Source: Haplomitrium mnioides
Taxonomy: Eukaryota > Marchantiophyta > Haplomitriopsida > Calobryales
Reading direction: 5' to 3'
Assembly: GCA_049999725.1 (NCBI GenBank)
Contig: JBNGIS010031486.1
Span: 1-48,497, forward strand
Length of the DNA stretch: 48,497 bases
Below the pieces are notes generated by a model that was given only the letters and a program-made list of their open reading frames with translations, did not search any database and was not told the origin of the DNA. Below, piece by piece: positions 32,761-43,778 of this stretch; position 1 is the first letter of the stretch; each line of letters begins with the position of its first letter. The translations under genes and the position numbers were made by a program.

Positions 32761-35239
32761 GTCACAAAACCACTATCCTCCCCAAGTAAAAGAACCTAGA
32801 GAAGGATAAATCTCAAATTGTTGGGATCACCTCTATACTACACTCAAGCAGGTTTCTTCCATGTCTTGAAGTTTCAGAGCTCTTTCATTCTGCCCATTCA
32901 CTACTCTTCACCGTGTTCCAATTCCATGCATCAATTTCTATTTCTGGCCTCTCTAGACCGCAAGTCTCAACTAAATAGCCCTTCCTTTAGTTTACCAATA
33001 TTTTCCTCCTTCAATCGAATCATGTCACCAATGCGGCTAGAGTTGATTCCTTTCCCCCTTGTGTGTCCAAGCTAAACTCTTGTGTAAATGGAGCTCCTAC
33101 TAAATCACAGGGCAGTCCCTCCTTACTGAGGCTTCATGAACTCATGAGTAGATGTTCAACAAATATGTGTAGATCCCCACATCATCCCTCTACATCTTCT
33201 CTTCTTTTTTAAGTACCAAATCACAGTCTAGAGAGCCAAAACTCTCAATTTCAGAATTTGGAACAGCAAAGAGCTCAACCCAACCTTCCCATTCACCTCC
33301 AACACTTTTTCTCTCCTATAAAAATTCTTGCATTAACATCTCCTCCTAATATCTAGACTCTTTGAATTCTTCATGCCTTCATTCAACAACTTATTTCTAT
33401 CATTCAAGGTGCTCAACCTCCTTCCTCCAATTCTAAGTCAACTCAACTATTGTATCCAACCCATTCATGTATTTTCTTCCTTGTTGTGTAGTTTCTACAC
33501 AGGTCACAACCTCAATATCATATGCTTCTTTACTATTGTTCTGTACAACAATAATAATTCTTAGTTACGATGTCTTCTGCAATTTCAACAGAGAGCCTCA
33601 TGTTCTACGGTGGTTGCTTGTACATGCACCCCCCAATATGAAATTGATTGTTGACAACACTACGTGCCTTCATGCTTCCAAAAATCTTCCAAAAAGGTTT
33701 GGAGGAAACATTATGATTTCTGTCTTCTTGCTAAGACTCACACCTCAAATATTTCAGAATTGTTTCTCAATACAAGTTTCTACACTTGCGTTCCTTAGGT
33801 TTGCAAGATGGAAAGAATGGACCCTCATTTTCTAGAGATCGAACAAAGGAGAGAACTCTTCAATATTCTACCTTTAGGGATTTCCAAACCACCAAAAATG
33901 ATGCCACTTCCATAACTCACACAGACGTTCCTTCCTCACAAAATTTCAAGCACGGATGTAGATCTCCATAGTAGCAAACATGGACTTCACGCGTCCTTAC
34001 ACTATGAAGACTCCTTTGAACCTACCCAAAAGTCTCTTCAACTCCTTTTTGCTAAATGGTTGCTCATTGAACACTTGCATTATGTCGAGTGTGACAAATC
34101 TCAAACATAAACTTACCCTAGAAATAACTTAGAGAAATCGGCCGTATGTTGGATTCCCATTTTCTAGTACTAACTCAGTTTGCATGCTTCTTTCAGCTAG
34201 TGTTCCTTCTCTTGCTCTACTTGACGTCACCCAAAAGGTTATGCAACAAACCATTAGTAAGCTTTGCTACTCCTATGACAAATGTTATATCTAGCCAATT
34301 GAGTTCATCAATTTGTGGCTGCTCTTTCCTCAACCAGTAGAGGTCTTCAATAGCAAAACTTCCTCTGCATGCTTTCTCTATTTTTGCCTCCAACAGTCTT
34401 CCATTTTTTCTCTTGACTAGTCACTCCTATTCTTGCATTAATTGCATCCGCAACCTCCCTTCCTCATGATCATAGTTCTACTTTGCATATCCTTCCAACA
34501 GATCAAGCAAAACACTTGGGCTATGAATTTGAAACTCCCTCTATCATGCCATCAATTGTGTCATTCTGAGATGCTCCCAAAGCTTCACCAATGAATCATT
34601 CTTGTATTCGCCCATTCTCTTGACCACTCTCCGAGCATTTTTTCCCTAGAGCCATGAGCACCTTCCCTCCAAGAAAACTACAACACAACAAGAGCTCGCG
34701 GAGAGACAACAACTCTTCTTTCTCCTTTGTTTCTCACCCCAATATATATATTTTTTTCTACTTTCACAAAATTCACTCAACACACAAAAACTCACTCACA
34801 CACAAACAACTCACCTACACACCATACATATAGATTTGTGTGGGGGGAAAAGCCTCCCTTGTTTTCTTTTCTGGATTTTTCATAGGTGATTTTTTCTCCA
34901 CTTTAGTTGTTTAGGCTAGTGCTTGGAGTTAACACCTTCTTGTGTGATACATATGTTTGTCATAAAAAAAACATTCTAATCTACAATCAAATCTAAAGAG
35001 TTCATGATTAAACACCAATTATAATATCCTAATTATATGCTCATATTTGAGTTGATGGTGTCTAATGCTTGTTGTTGATGCCCTCAATGTTGTTGTTGCT
35101 ACCCTTCTTGTACCTCCCTTTCTCCTTTGCATATCTCCTACAATCACATTGAATTCCCATTCCTGACTCTAACAGATCCTTTGATTCAATTCTGTGTGTC
35201 CCATGCAAAGTATGGAGATTGGCCTAAACTCTAGAAATC
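32761..35239 (-). other. Unresolved region, possible minus-strand coding remnant
   Basis: Mostly pyrimidine-rich on the plus strand. The minus strand at ~34560-34250 reads coding-like (MQLMQE, KRKNGRLLEAKIEKACRGSF, EDLYWLRKEQPQIDELNWLD), helical and charged, with an upstream TATA-like run (minus aaaaatatatatattgg, 34755-34740). No family recognised. It could be a gag-like protein of the element whose Tat-type pol follows at 35240-37800, although the order would be unusual. Other open frames (32818, 33373, 33467, 33786, 34146 plus) have no supporting features. Confidence 0.3.
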
Positions 35240-35259
35240 CCAAAGATGGTGGCACCAGC

Positions 35260-35620
35260 TTGGTGGCAGGGTATAGAAAAAAGGAGAGAGTGAAAGATGA
35301 AAACAAGGAGTAGGCTGCATTGCAGACACCTCCAAACTAGACGGATCACACACAATACATTTTGACACGGTTGGCATTCATAGGGGTAGCAAAAGCAACA
35401 CCATCTAATGTGGCAAGGCTTAGATAGCCAAGAGAATGAACAACAAAAATGTTGTAAGGTTTTCACTAGTGGGACATGAACTTGAAGGAAAACTTAAGAA
35501 ACCGCATATCAAAAACCAAAACCAGATCATTCACTTCAAACGTTCACAACTTGATTTTTTTAGTCATGTATGATTTTAGTACATTGCTGGTAAGCAAAAT
35601 GGAGGTCAAAGGCTTGCATG
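35260..35620 (-). pseudogene. Tat-like gypsy integrase C-terminus
   Basis: Minus strand: FEVNDLVLVFDMRFLKF (the family's F-x-VGDLVLVxDxR), then PYNIFVVHSLGYLSLATLDG and TPMNANRVKMY (family GPYxV......GxYxLxxLDG......INxxRLKxY). It lies ~200 bp downstream of the integrase core in the correct order and is the end of pol. Confidence 0.75.
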
Positions 35621-35821
35621 CCATCTTCTTGCAAAATTTCCAAAGTCTCAAGCCGATGTTGCAAGGACTCCAAAAGTTCTAGTTGATTTGCAATGGCAAC
35701 ATGCAATGAGGGAACTTGGATCTCGATGGGCAACAAGGCCTCTTACTTGTACACTAGATGGAAAGGAGTGAATCCAGTCGTAGCCTAGGACATGGAGCGG
35801 TAAGGCCATAGGTAAATGCTC

Positions 35822-36450
35822 ATTCTAGTTCAATTTGTGCTGAGAGACAGTTTGTGTCAAAATAGCCTTTAAGATTTTATTTGTGCTCTCAACTTGGCCA
35901 TTTGCTTGAGGATAGTATGAGGCCAAAGTGCATTGGCAAATTGAGTAAAAGGATGTGAAAGTTGTAATGACATCATTTAGGAAGTGGTTGCTATATACTC
36001 CAAGGGACACCAATATCTAGTCAACACATGGGAGTAAAAAAAGAAAGCAACAAAGATAGCATTATCAATAAGTAGAGCTATGGCTTCTGCCCATTTGGTG
36101 ATATAGTCTGTGGCTACAAGTATGTACTTGTTTTGGCGAGATTGGGATGGTGGTGCAATAGGACCAATGAAACCTAGTCCTCATTTTTCAAATGCAAACA
36201 ATGGAAGAATGGATACCAAAGGCATCTCCAGGTAGTAGGTAGGCTTCTAAGTGCGTTGGCATGCGTCACATGTGAGAGAAAATTGATGGGAGTCCGCAAA
36301 CAAGGTAGGCTATCAATATCCAAAACATAGTACTTTTTTAGTAGTAGTTTTGCTAGCAAAATACCCTCCATATGCAGAGGTATGGCAGCCATGTAAAACC
36401 TATGTTGTTTTAGAAGGGGGGGAGGGTGGCACTAAACACTTGCACAAGAC
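35822..36450 (-). pseudogene. Tat-like gypsy integrase, zinc-binding and core
   Basis: Read minus, from 36450 down: a decayed HHCC region with LLKKYYVLDID and 'CHTCQRT'-like residues lost to frameshifts. Then GFIGPIAPPS, NKYILVATDYITKWAEAIAL (D of DDE in the TDYxTKWxEA motif typical of the Tat/Athila branch), a degenerate middle with VLTRYW in place of the second aspartate motif, and SYYPQANGQVESTNKILK, which holds the catalytic glutamate. The core is followed by a stop at 35825. Confidence 0.85.
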
Positions 36451-36829
36451 TCCATTCAGACTAATATGATACAAAATACCAGAGAGAATAGTACAAGAAC
36501 CAGCAGACCTGGTAAAGGTCTTACACGAGTCAAACTTAATATGTGGTTGGAGGTTTCCACTGGTGAGATAGCAAATAAAGTGGTTGTACTAAGAATGTGT
36601 AGCCAACTATAAATTGGAAGCGTAAAGTTTGTCCTCATGCACAAGCATAGTGGAAACATGAGAGACCAACAAATTAGGGAAACTATCATTAAGAGAGTCC
36701 AGATCCAGGGTCTCTAAAACACGAGAGAGAAGGTCGTAGTTTCCATGCTTAATGCCATGTTGTACTTGGAGTTGGAAATTAAATTCTTAAATGAGGAGGA
36801 ACTAGCAAGCCAAGCATCCAATAAGATCA

Positions 36830-37170
36830 TGTTTTTTTATAATATACTCCAAGTAATCATGATCCACGAGAAAAGTGATTGGATAGCCTAATAGGTAATG
36901 ACAAAATTTTTAAACTGCGTAAATCAATCCTAGGGCTTCACATTCAGTCACATTGTAGTTCCTCTCGACCAATGTTTTTTGGCATCCCACATAATAGATT
37001 GGGTATTTTTTCCCATCTTGGACTTGTGCCAAAACTGCTTGAGTGGTGGTAGAGGATGTGTCTACTATAACCAAGAAGGGATGGGACCAATTGATAGTAG
37101 CCAAAAAAGGTAACAATCTTTCAAGGCTTGAAAAGCCTGTTGAAAGTCCTTGACCACACAAAGGGAACAA
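36830..37170 (-). pseudogene. Tat-like gypsy RNase H
   Basis: Minus strand: PFLVIVDTSSTTTQAVLAQV (family PLxLYxAxSxxAVSAVLVQE), YPIYYVGCQKTL, ERNYNVTECEALGLIYAV (family YxxxEKxxLAL), then LVDHDYLEYIIKKHDLIG. Order and spacing fit RT-RNase H-integrase of a gypsy polyprotein. Stops at 36910 and beyond. Confidence 0.82.
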
Positions 37171-37384
37171 TATGCCTAGTCAACTAATAAAGAGGGGCAA
37201 CTATTTTTGCATAGCTCAAGCACTACCAAGGGTAATAGACAAACTTGCCAAGAAAGTGTTGCAATTGCTTATTGTTTTGGGTGGGAGGAGAGAGAGAATG
37301 ATTATGACCTTGGCTAGGTCTATGTGAAGACTTTTTTTTGCAAATAATATGCTCGATAAGAACACTCACTAGAGCAAAAGTTTT

Positions 37385-37800
37385 TTATTTCTTTGGGTTA
37401 AGAGAGATGCCATAGGTGCAACAACAAGCAAAGGCAAGTTCCAGCTTGGCAAGATGCTGGTTTGTAGTGATACACAGTGAAGTCATCCAAGTAAATTTCC
37501 AAACACTTATATAGTCCTTGTAAGAGGGACTCAAAAGCCATGAGCATGATGCATTGGAATGCACTAGATGCATTGCACAAGCCAGTCACGAGTTTGTTAT
37601 AGGAATAAGATCCCTAAGAAGTGGTTACTATAGTCAAGTGACGAGAATCCGGATGGATTTCAATTTGATTGTACTCGGAAAACCTATCCAAGAAAGTGTA
37701 GCATTGTTTTCCAGCCACATTATCTAGAATAGTGTCATTAAAAGAAATATGGAAAGCATTTGGAATGGTAGCAACATTGAGAGCAATTAAAAGTAAACGT
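37385..37800 (-). pseudogene. Tat-like gypsy reverse transcriptase, partial
   Basis: Minus strand from 37800: NVATIPNAFHISFNDTIL, CYTFLDRFSEYNQIEI (family FLDxFSGYNQI), then VTGLCNASSAFQCIM (F-GLxNAxATFQRxM) and CLEIYLDDFTVY, which retains the YxDD-type aspartate pair. The N-terminal part of RT and everything upstream (gag, protease, 5' LTR) are absent. At ~37800 the sequence changes abruptly into the flank of the DUF7869-type element. The next ~200 bp downstream (37200-37380) continue RT with breaks. Confidence 0.83.
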
Positions 37801-38094
37801 AGGCTTTAAAAATGGTTCAAAAAATTAAAAATATTTCATAGTTCAACAAAGCATATATAGAAACGTATCATAGTTCAGAATAAAAAAGACACTAGCTAAA
37901 GAGATTGAATTAAGATTGTAAACAAGAAACATGTCCAAGTTTTAGACTAGATTCAACCAAACAAAGGTATCAAAATCTACAAAAGAGTTTATGACTTGTG
38001 TACAAACAAAGTTGTAATCGATAGTCTTTGTATGAAGAAACTTAAGGGTTATGCATAAGAAGTAGAACTTTTGGAAGGCGTGGACTTCCACCCC
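37801..38094. other. Junction stretch, no gene
   Basis: AT-rich sequence between the gypsy break and the 52-bp array. The minus frame 38148-37942 overlaps repeat sequence and is not supported. Confidence 0.5.
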
Positions 38095-38406
38095 AAAGTC
38101 TATGTGCGCATAGGAATCCAAGCTCAACATGTGAACACTCCACTCCAAAGTCTATGCGCACATAAGAATCAAAGCTCAACATGTGAACACTCCACTCCAA
38201 AGTCTAGGCGTGCTTAGGAATCTAAGCTCAACAAGTGAACACTCCACCCAAAAGTCTAGGCGCGCCTAGGAATCCAAACTCACCATCTGAACACTGCACC
38301 CCAAAGTCTATGCAAGCATAAGAATCCGAACTCACCATCTCAACATTCCACAACAAAGACTGACAAGAAGCTAGGCTTTATGTTCCGTAGAAGAGTTTTT
38401 GCACGT
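38095..38406 (-). repeat. 52-bp minisatellite with palindromic cores (type III)
   Basis: The word aaagtc (last copy aaagac) recurs at 38095, 38147, 38199, 38251, 38303 and 38355, an exact 52-bp period for six units. Each unit has a palindromic core near its start, then 'gaatccaagctcaacatgtgaacactccac'. Cores in order: ctatgtgcgcatag, ctatgcgcacataa, ctaggcgtgcttag, ctaggcgcgcctag, ctatgcaagcataa. It lies downstream of the minus-strand transposase-like gene, where copy B has its type II array, so it is the equivalent 3' flank. Confidence 0.9.
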
Positions 38407-39013
38407 TGTACATTTCGCTTGCAAATCAAAATCTATGCTCACATAGGGTTCACACTTCTAAAACCGAGGATAAAGACTATAAATGTTCTATTTTTGCAAC
38501 AAACTCTACGTATGCAAAAGATTTTGATTTCTAATTTGGAGTCTAAAAGCAAAGATGGGAACAAAACTCTTCTTCTAAGTCAAACAATGCTAAAGATTTA
38601 AATTTTTACAACAAAGTCTTAAAAGAAAAAAAGTTTAGTCAATTTGGGCAAATGCTTCAGCGAGATAAAAACCTTAAAAGTTGAAAGCAAAATATTTATA
38701 TTCTGTAGATGAAAATATTTCTACGAAGCAAATAAAAATATTAACTTTGAGTTAAATTTTCATTTATAGAGAACAATATTCAACTTGGAATGATTTACGG
38801 TCAAAAGTTTAAGTTCGCCAAAAATCCAACAAGTTTCTAAAAACGATTTTCAAATACTTTTGGAAANNNNNNNNNNNNNNNNNNNNNNNNNNNNNNNNNN
38901 NNNNNNNNNNNNNNNNNNNNNNNNNNNNNNNNNNNNNNNNNNNNNNNNNNNNNNNNNNNNNNNNNNTCATCTTAAATTATACAGATATGCAAATACAAAA
39001 TTCTTAAAGGACT
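38407..39013 (-). other. 3' flank of transposase-like gene with gap
   Basis: AT-rich; one more core (ctatgctcacatagg, ~38433) and no gene. A 100-N gap lies within. Confidence 0.5.
38867..38966. other. Assembly gap (100 N)
   Basis: Exactly 100 N in the 3' flank of the minus-strand gene. Confidence 0.98.
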
Positions 39014-39217
39014 TTAGTAGATGGTTTCGATTTCTTCAGATTCAGCTTGAAAAGATTCATCAAGGTTTGCTTGATATGTTTTAGTGTTTATGACACTAAT
39101 TGAATCTCTTTGAAACATTTCAGGATTGAGGGTTTTTTGTCTTTCGTACTCAAATAGATTTGCTTTAATAGTAGCTAGAGTGGTTTTCCTCAATTGGTTT
39201 TTCTGGGTGAGCAGAAA

Positions 39218-39317
39218 NNNNNNNNNNNNNNNNNNNNNNNNNNNNNNNNNNNNNNNNNNNNNNNNNNNNNNNNNNNNNNNNNNNNNNNNNNNNNNNNNNN
39301 NNNNNNNNNNNNNNNNN
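39218..39317. other. Assembly gap (100 N) inside the transposase-like gene
   Basis: Exactly 100 N near the C-terminus. The paralogue at 3890-3950 bridges the same point with only ~30-35 bases, so the true gap is probably about that size and the gene is continuous across it. Confidence 0.85.
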
Positions 39318-40854
39318 CAAGTACATCAATATGTAACTTGGATTTGCGTTTCCCTTTTATTGCTGCTATTTTTCTGGGAAGTATTGACCAGAAAATGCAT
39401 CTTCAGCCAAACAAGCAAACCATTGAGCTTGTACTCGTTTCGGGTTTGGTGGATCTTCCTCATCAAATGACAAAACTTTGAGAACTTTGGCAACCCAAAA
39501 TGGTCTGCTCTTTGGACCCATAGACACAACAACACAAATAAACATTCTAGCTTTCAAATCATGTAGATTGCCAAATTTATGCCCATATTGAGTATTGTGT
39601 AAAAGGGTCCTTTCTTGCAACCTAGGTGCTCCATCATAGATTGCTTGACGTGCAGAAAGTATTTGCTGTACTGGAGTATCTTCTTTTGTTTGTGGAGCTT
39701 GAAGTTGAGAATCTAGACAAACATTTTGAAAATCACTACAAGTGTTTGACTATTGTGAGGGTGGAACGGTAAATTGTGCTTCAAGTTGTTGTCTTTTTTT
39801 TTCAAGGATGTAAGCCGCAATCTCTTGTTGGGCAAGAAAAAAGTCATTCCACCGTTGAATATCAAAATCTGTAAAGAACTTGTAGCAGTTCTCACTTATG
39901 TTGTCCCTTATTGAAATTACCACTTTCTCGACATCCACTTCTCTTTCTTCCTTTTTAGATCGTTTGATTTCAGAATATGCCTTGAGAGGAATCAACATTG
40001 AACTTAAAATTTCTCTGTCCACTTCAGGTAGGCACTTGAGTTGACAAATACCATCCGCAAGTAGTCAAAGTTCATCTGTTGAGAACTGTTTGCTGCAAAT
40101 CTTTGCTTTGGAATCATTTAATTGGAACTTGAATTGTTGATCAAAAGTAATATCATGTATCCTTTGAACCAGAGAAGGACTTTGTTGTAGAAACATTTTG
40201 AAATCCCAAGTTTCCAACAAAAGAGTCACATGAGGTTTAGGATTATAGGATATTTGAAGCGCCTTGCTTAGACTGGTGATCGTAAAAGCTTTGACACATT
40301 AAAAATGTTTCGAGAATCGGTTGAACATTTGATCAGTTTGATCATGAGTATGGCCAACCATAAGAAATCCCACCTTGATTTTTCGAAAAAAATTCTTGGC
40401 AATAAGGAGACTAAGATATCCAAAGAGGATGGAGTTCTTATTCTTTCGTGTCGTGTTGTCTAGCTAAAGGTACAAAGTTGGAGGCAGCGGGCCTTCAAAG
40501 TCACATAATATTTTGTTGAGTACAGTAATTGTCAAATTGGAAACGCTTCTCAAGTTTTTGTACGTTAAGAAGACCCTCGAAGAGAGAACATGGTTGAATA
40601 TTAAGGCACCAACAACATGCACACCCACTAAACAATCTTTATCAATATTTTTTGATGGCGATAGCTAGTGTGGAATAGAAGTTTTCTTTTGATCCATTCC
40701 ATCAATGACAATTCCCAAGTACATTTGACCATCAACATAATATTTTCTTCGACAGTTTGCAAGTTTTGATCTTTCTTTCATTTATTGGTCATGATGAAGA
40801 AATAATTGGCGATTATATTTGATCATATCAATCCAAAACAAGAAGGACATAAAA

Positions 40855-41578
40855 CTAGTTCAGTAAAATATATGTCGATACTTGTAGCTTCAAAACACAA
40901 CCTTAGGTTTAAATAATATTCAAGGTATCTTAAACAAATGTTTGAAATTATTGAAACAAAACACTTTGTAAAAGATAAAAAAAGAAACTTTAGATGATTT
41001 GAAAAAAGGAAAATCTATTGGGAAAAAAAAACAAGATTTGCAAAAAAAAGTTACAAGATCACATCCTCTAAGCGTTTAGGATGAGTGGAAGCAACAACAG
41101 ATTGTATGCGCACACAGAACCAATACAACAACACCAATATCATGGCTTGTTGTGAATGTCGTTCCGACTGGTTTTAAAAGAATCAAGAACAAATCCTATG
41201 CGTGCATAGGATTTACGAACAAGAATTTTTTTTTCAATTTGTTTTTACAACGGCTCTTCATTAAAAGGAACAAAAACAAAACTTGTTGGAAGGCTAAGGT
41301 CAAAACAACAATCAAATTCATTTTTTTGGCTTTAGTTGACTGCAAAAAAGGTTGAAATTGAAATATAAAACAGCAGAGTCTATGCGAGCATAGACTCTCT
41401 TCTCAACACTCAACTAGCTAAGAATTATTCAACTCCAATCTTCTTTGCTAAATAACTTCAAAAAATATATCTTTCAATTATAAGTTGAGAAAATATAGCA
41501 TCTCTAGAACTAAGCTTTGAGTCTAGAAAAAAAACTATGGATTAGCCAAAGGTGTCAAAAGAGAACAAAGTTTGTTAC
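40855..41578 (-). repeat. Intron of copy D with near-perfect palindromes
   Basis: GT...AG intron (minus donor GTAACA at 41578, acceptor ...aactag at 40855) at the same place as the ~1.0-kb intron of copy B. It holds two perfect inverted repeats with 10-bp arms and 4-nt centres at 41191-41214 (centre cgtg) and 41375-41398 (centre cgag), plus a weaker core at ~41106. The two have different outer arms but the same inner tatg/cata and a cgNg centre. The plus-strand frame 41152-41355 is not supported. Confidence 0.7.
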
Positions 41579-42974
41579 TTTTGTTGGACTCCAAGACAGA
41601 TTTTTCTCGCAAAGATTTTATTTCTTCGCATGTTTCACAAACAACAAATCTATTGCGTTTTGGAATTTTTACATTTGGAAAATGAGTTCTCCAATGTTTT
41701 GTAAAACCCGAGAAACTGAAAATACAATAAGGATCTTTCTCTTTCAAATAAGTGGTATAATAGTCACAAACTTCCCATTTTGTAAAATTATCCGGCAAGT
41801 TGTACACTTTGTGAGTGGGCATTCTCTCGCAATGTCCTTGGAAAAAATTGTCCATCCACTCACGAACAAAACCTCCTTTAGCAGACAATTCTCTTTTTCC
41901 AAAAATGCCTCTAGAATATGCATTTTTGAGATTTTGAATCCTTTGGATTCTATCATTCCCTACTGCTAATATTAATTTGAAGGCTCTTCTACAGACAAAG
42001 GTAACGCCAAGCAATGTAAACCAATTTTCGACATCATAATCTTTTCTTGGTATTCTCCAATGCAGTGTGATATCATGATTCTTCATGCTTTGTCGAAAGT
42101 ACGTTTCTCTCACAGTTTTTAAAAAATTTGTCTTGCATAACAACAAGCAATTATTTCGACAACAAGAAATTCTCTTCAATCTAGAAATGGACATTGGATC
42201 CAGCTTTTTCTTCACAATGCTCTTGTCATGATGGACTTTTTGCAAAGAATTTTTGCGTAAGGTGTTTACCCGCTTGGGTTTTCGCCTAGATAACAAATTC
42301 GTATGTTGTGTTGGACGATTCGATCCATAAGCGAATCCAACAATAAGAGATAGTTCATCCTGAAGATCTTGGTCGTCATTGTAAACATTGTTTATTTTGT
42401 CACTGAATATTTTTGAGACACGAGTTTCTTCTTGGAGATTGGGGTGAACTGCACCATTCTGAAACCGAATCTTGAGCAATATCTCCATTAGAAAAAAAAT
42501 GTTTTTTGTAATAAAATCGGTGCCTTTGGCAATAACTCCAAAGAGATGTTGATTGATTGAGACTCTTTGCCAAAATCGTTTTCCAAACTATCGTCTGAAG
42601 ACTCCTCCAAAAGAATTTGATTTGTTTCATATATCCCAATCTCTTTGCGAGGTGCAACTTGAAAAGAAATCACTCATTGTTTGAGTGGTGCTATCGGGGA
42701 GACTGGCTCATCTCCAAAATTAAAACTGTCTAGAGATTGTATGATATTTTTGTTCTGAAAAGACACACTTTGATCATGAATATCAACATCTCCATCAGAT
42801 GTAGACAAAGAAAGTTCTACAATTGTCTGAAATCTCTTTGTTGAGTCTTTTTTTTCAAACATTTTGGAATACTCAGAAGAAAGATTCAACTTTGACTGTT
42901 TGATGGGTAACAAAGATCTTTTGTTGGACGAAGAGTGTTTCTTTGCGAGCACTGAGATCTTTGCGAGCACTGAG

Positions 42975-43100
42975 TTCCCTCTTTGATCCTTTGCGCGTAA
43001 AATATTGAGTCGTTAATCTTATGCGCGCATTGGATTCACTCCTTGAACCAATGCGTGCATAGGGTTGAGTCCTAATCCTATGCACGCATGGAGTTCACAC
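42975..43100 (-). repeat. Small intron of copy D with three palindromic cores
   Basis: Cores: ccatgcgtgcatagg, ctatgcacgcattgg and caatgcgcgcataag on the minus strand, each about 30-35 bp apart. A 15-bp direct duplication, tttgcgagcactgag, sits at the acceptor side (42942-42974). Splice sites are inferred from GT/AG and from the break in frame. Confidence 0.5.
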
Positions 43101-43487
43101 TCTCGATCTTTCTTGGCAGGGCAATCTAATTCAATAGAAGTCATTTTTTTTCCTAATATACTCCCCATCACACTTGACGCTTTTGTTACTCCATCGCTTA
43201 ACTCTCGAAAATTGGCATTTGATTGAATCTCAAACTGCTTGTCAAAAGTAACACTCTTTTGTGAAGATGAATCTTGAAATTCTAATCTCTTCTTGCCTTT
43301 AAGAACTCCACTCATTGAAAAGACTTACAAAACTAAGTTATTTCAAGAAACTATTTCAACAAATATTATGAAACTCTTACATCACTCTCAAAAGATGTAG
43401 TTTTGTCGTTCTTTTTGCAAAATGACAAAATTAAGAACTTTTTGGGAAGAAAATGAAAAAAAACTGGAAAGATGAAAAAGAGCAATG

Positions 43488-43496
43488 ATTTATATA
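43488..43496 (-). promoter_or_regulatory. TATA box of the transposase-like gene
   Basis: Minus TATATAAAT, 173 bp upstream of the ATG at 43315, which leaves a plausible ~140-bp 5' leader. It faces away from the plus-strand TATA box at 43589. Confidence 0.65.
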
Positions 43497-43553
43497 CTAA
43501 CTTTTTTTTCCTTGCACCAGGCAAACCTACGTGTCAAGAGCTTCGCGAATTGA

Positions 43554-43569
43554 TTTTTGGCGGGAAAAA
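43554..43569. promoter_or_regulatory. E2F-type binding site in the shared promoter
   Basis: tttttggcgggaaaaa contains TTTGGCGGGAAA (43556-43567), the textbook E2F/DP consensus used by plant S-phase genes. It lies between the two divergent TATA boxes, 20 bp from the plus-strand box and ~57 bp from the minus-strand one. An ACGTGTC word (ABRE-like, 43530-43536) is nearby. Match to the consensus is direct; regulation is inferred. Confidence 0.7.
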
Positions 43570-43588
43570 ATGTTTTTCGAAATTTAGC

Positions 43589-43596
43589 TATAAAAG
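43589..43596 (+). promoter_or_regulatory. TATA box of the plus-strand gene
   Basis: tataaaag, a near-ideal plant TATA box, about 190 bp before the ATG at 43779. It is followed by a T/C-rich leader typical of plant 5' UTRs. Confidence 0.75.
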
Positions 43597-43778
43597 GAGT
43601 GTCAGTGGAAAGTTTCTTTCCATTGTTGTGAGTTGTTTAGTTTCTCGTTTTTGTTTTCTGATTATTGATTTTTTTTTTATTTTCTCAGTTTTCTTCTATT
43701 TTCAACGCTTAGTGATTTCTGAACTTTTGTTCAATACATTTTTCACTTCCAAAAACATCTTTTTTCTCTATCTTGGCA

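Larger units (their letters stand above)
39014..43315 (-). pseudogene. DUF7869-type transposase-like gene, copy D (fullest copy)
   Basis: The ATG at 43315 opens MSGVLKGKKRLEFQD (basic, serine-rich N-terminus). A short repeat-bearing intron follows (donor ~43100, acceptor ~42975 or 42955). The next exon, down to 41579, has an acidic segment, then KRISCCRNNCLLLC, FTLLGVTFVCRRAFKLIL (a C-x-RAF motif common in this family) and MPTHKVYN. It ends with FTKHWRTHFPNVKIPK and RNRFVVCETCEEIKSLRE (C-x2-C pair). After a 724-bp intron (41578-40855) come FLFWIDM, YLGIVIDGMDQKKT, LVGVHVVGALIFN, LDNTTRKNKNSILFGYL, VGFLMVGHTHDQTDQMFNRF, a lysine-rich helix and PFWVAKVLKV...VQAQWFA (small barrel-like module), ending in ESEEIETIY and a stop at 39014-39016. 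In-frame stops (for example in MKERSK, the LDN and PH segments) and frameshifts near 42490 disable it. DNA transposase-like function is inferred. Confidence 0.75.

Noticed and set aside
35241-35264. Primer-site-like sequence on the minus strand (tggtgccaccatctttggg)
   Set aside because: It resembles Tat/Athila primer sites, but it lies after the pol C-terminus and no LTR edge could be shown beside it.
38095-38406. CRISPR-like appearance of regularly spaced repeats
   Set aside because: The whole 52-bp unit repeats, with no unique spacers. The context is a eukaryotic transposable element.
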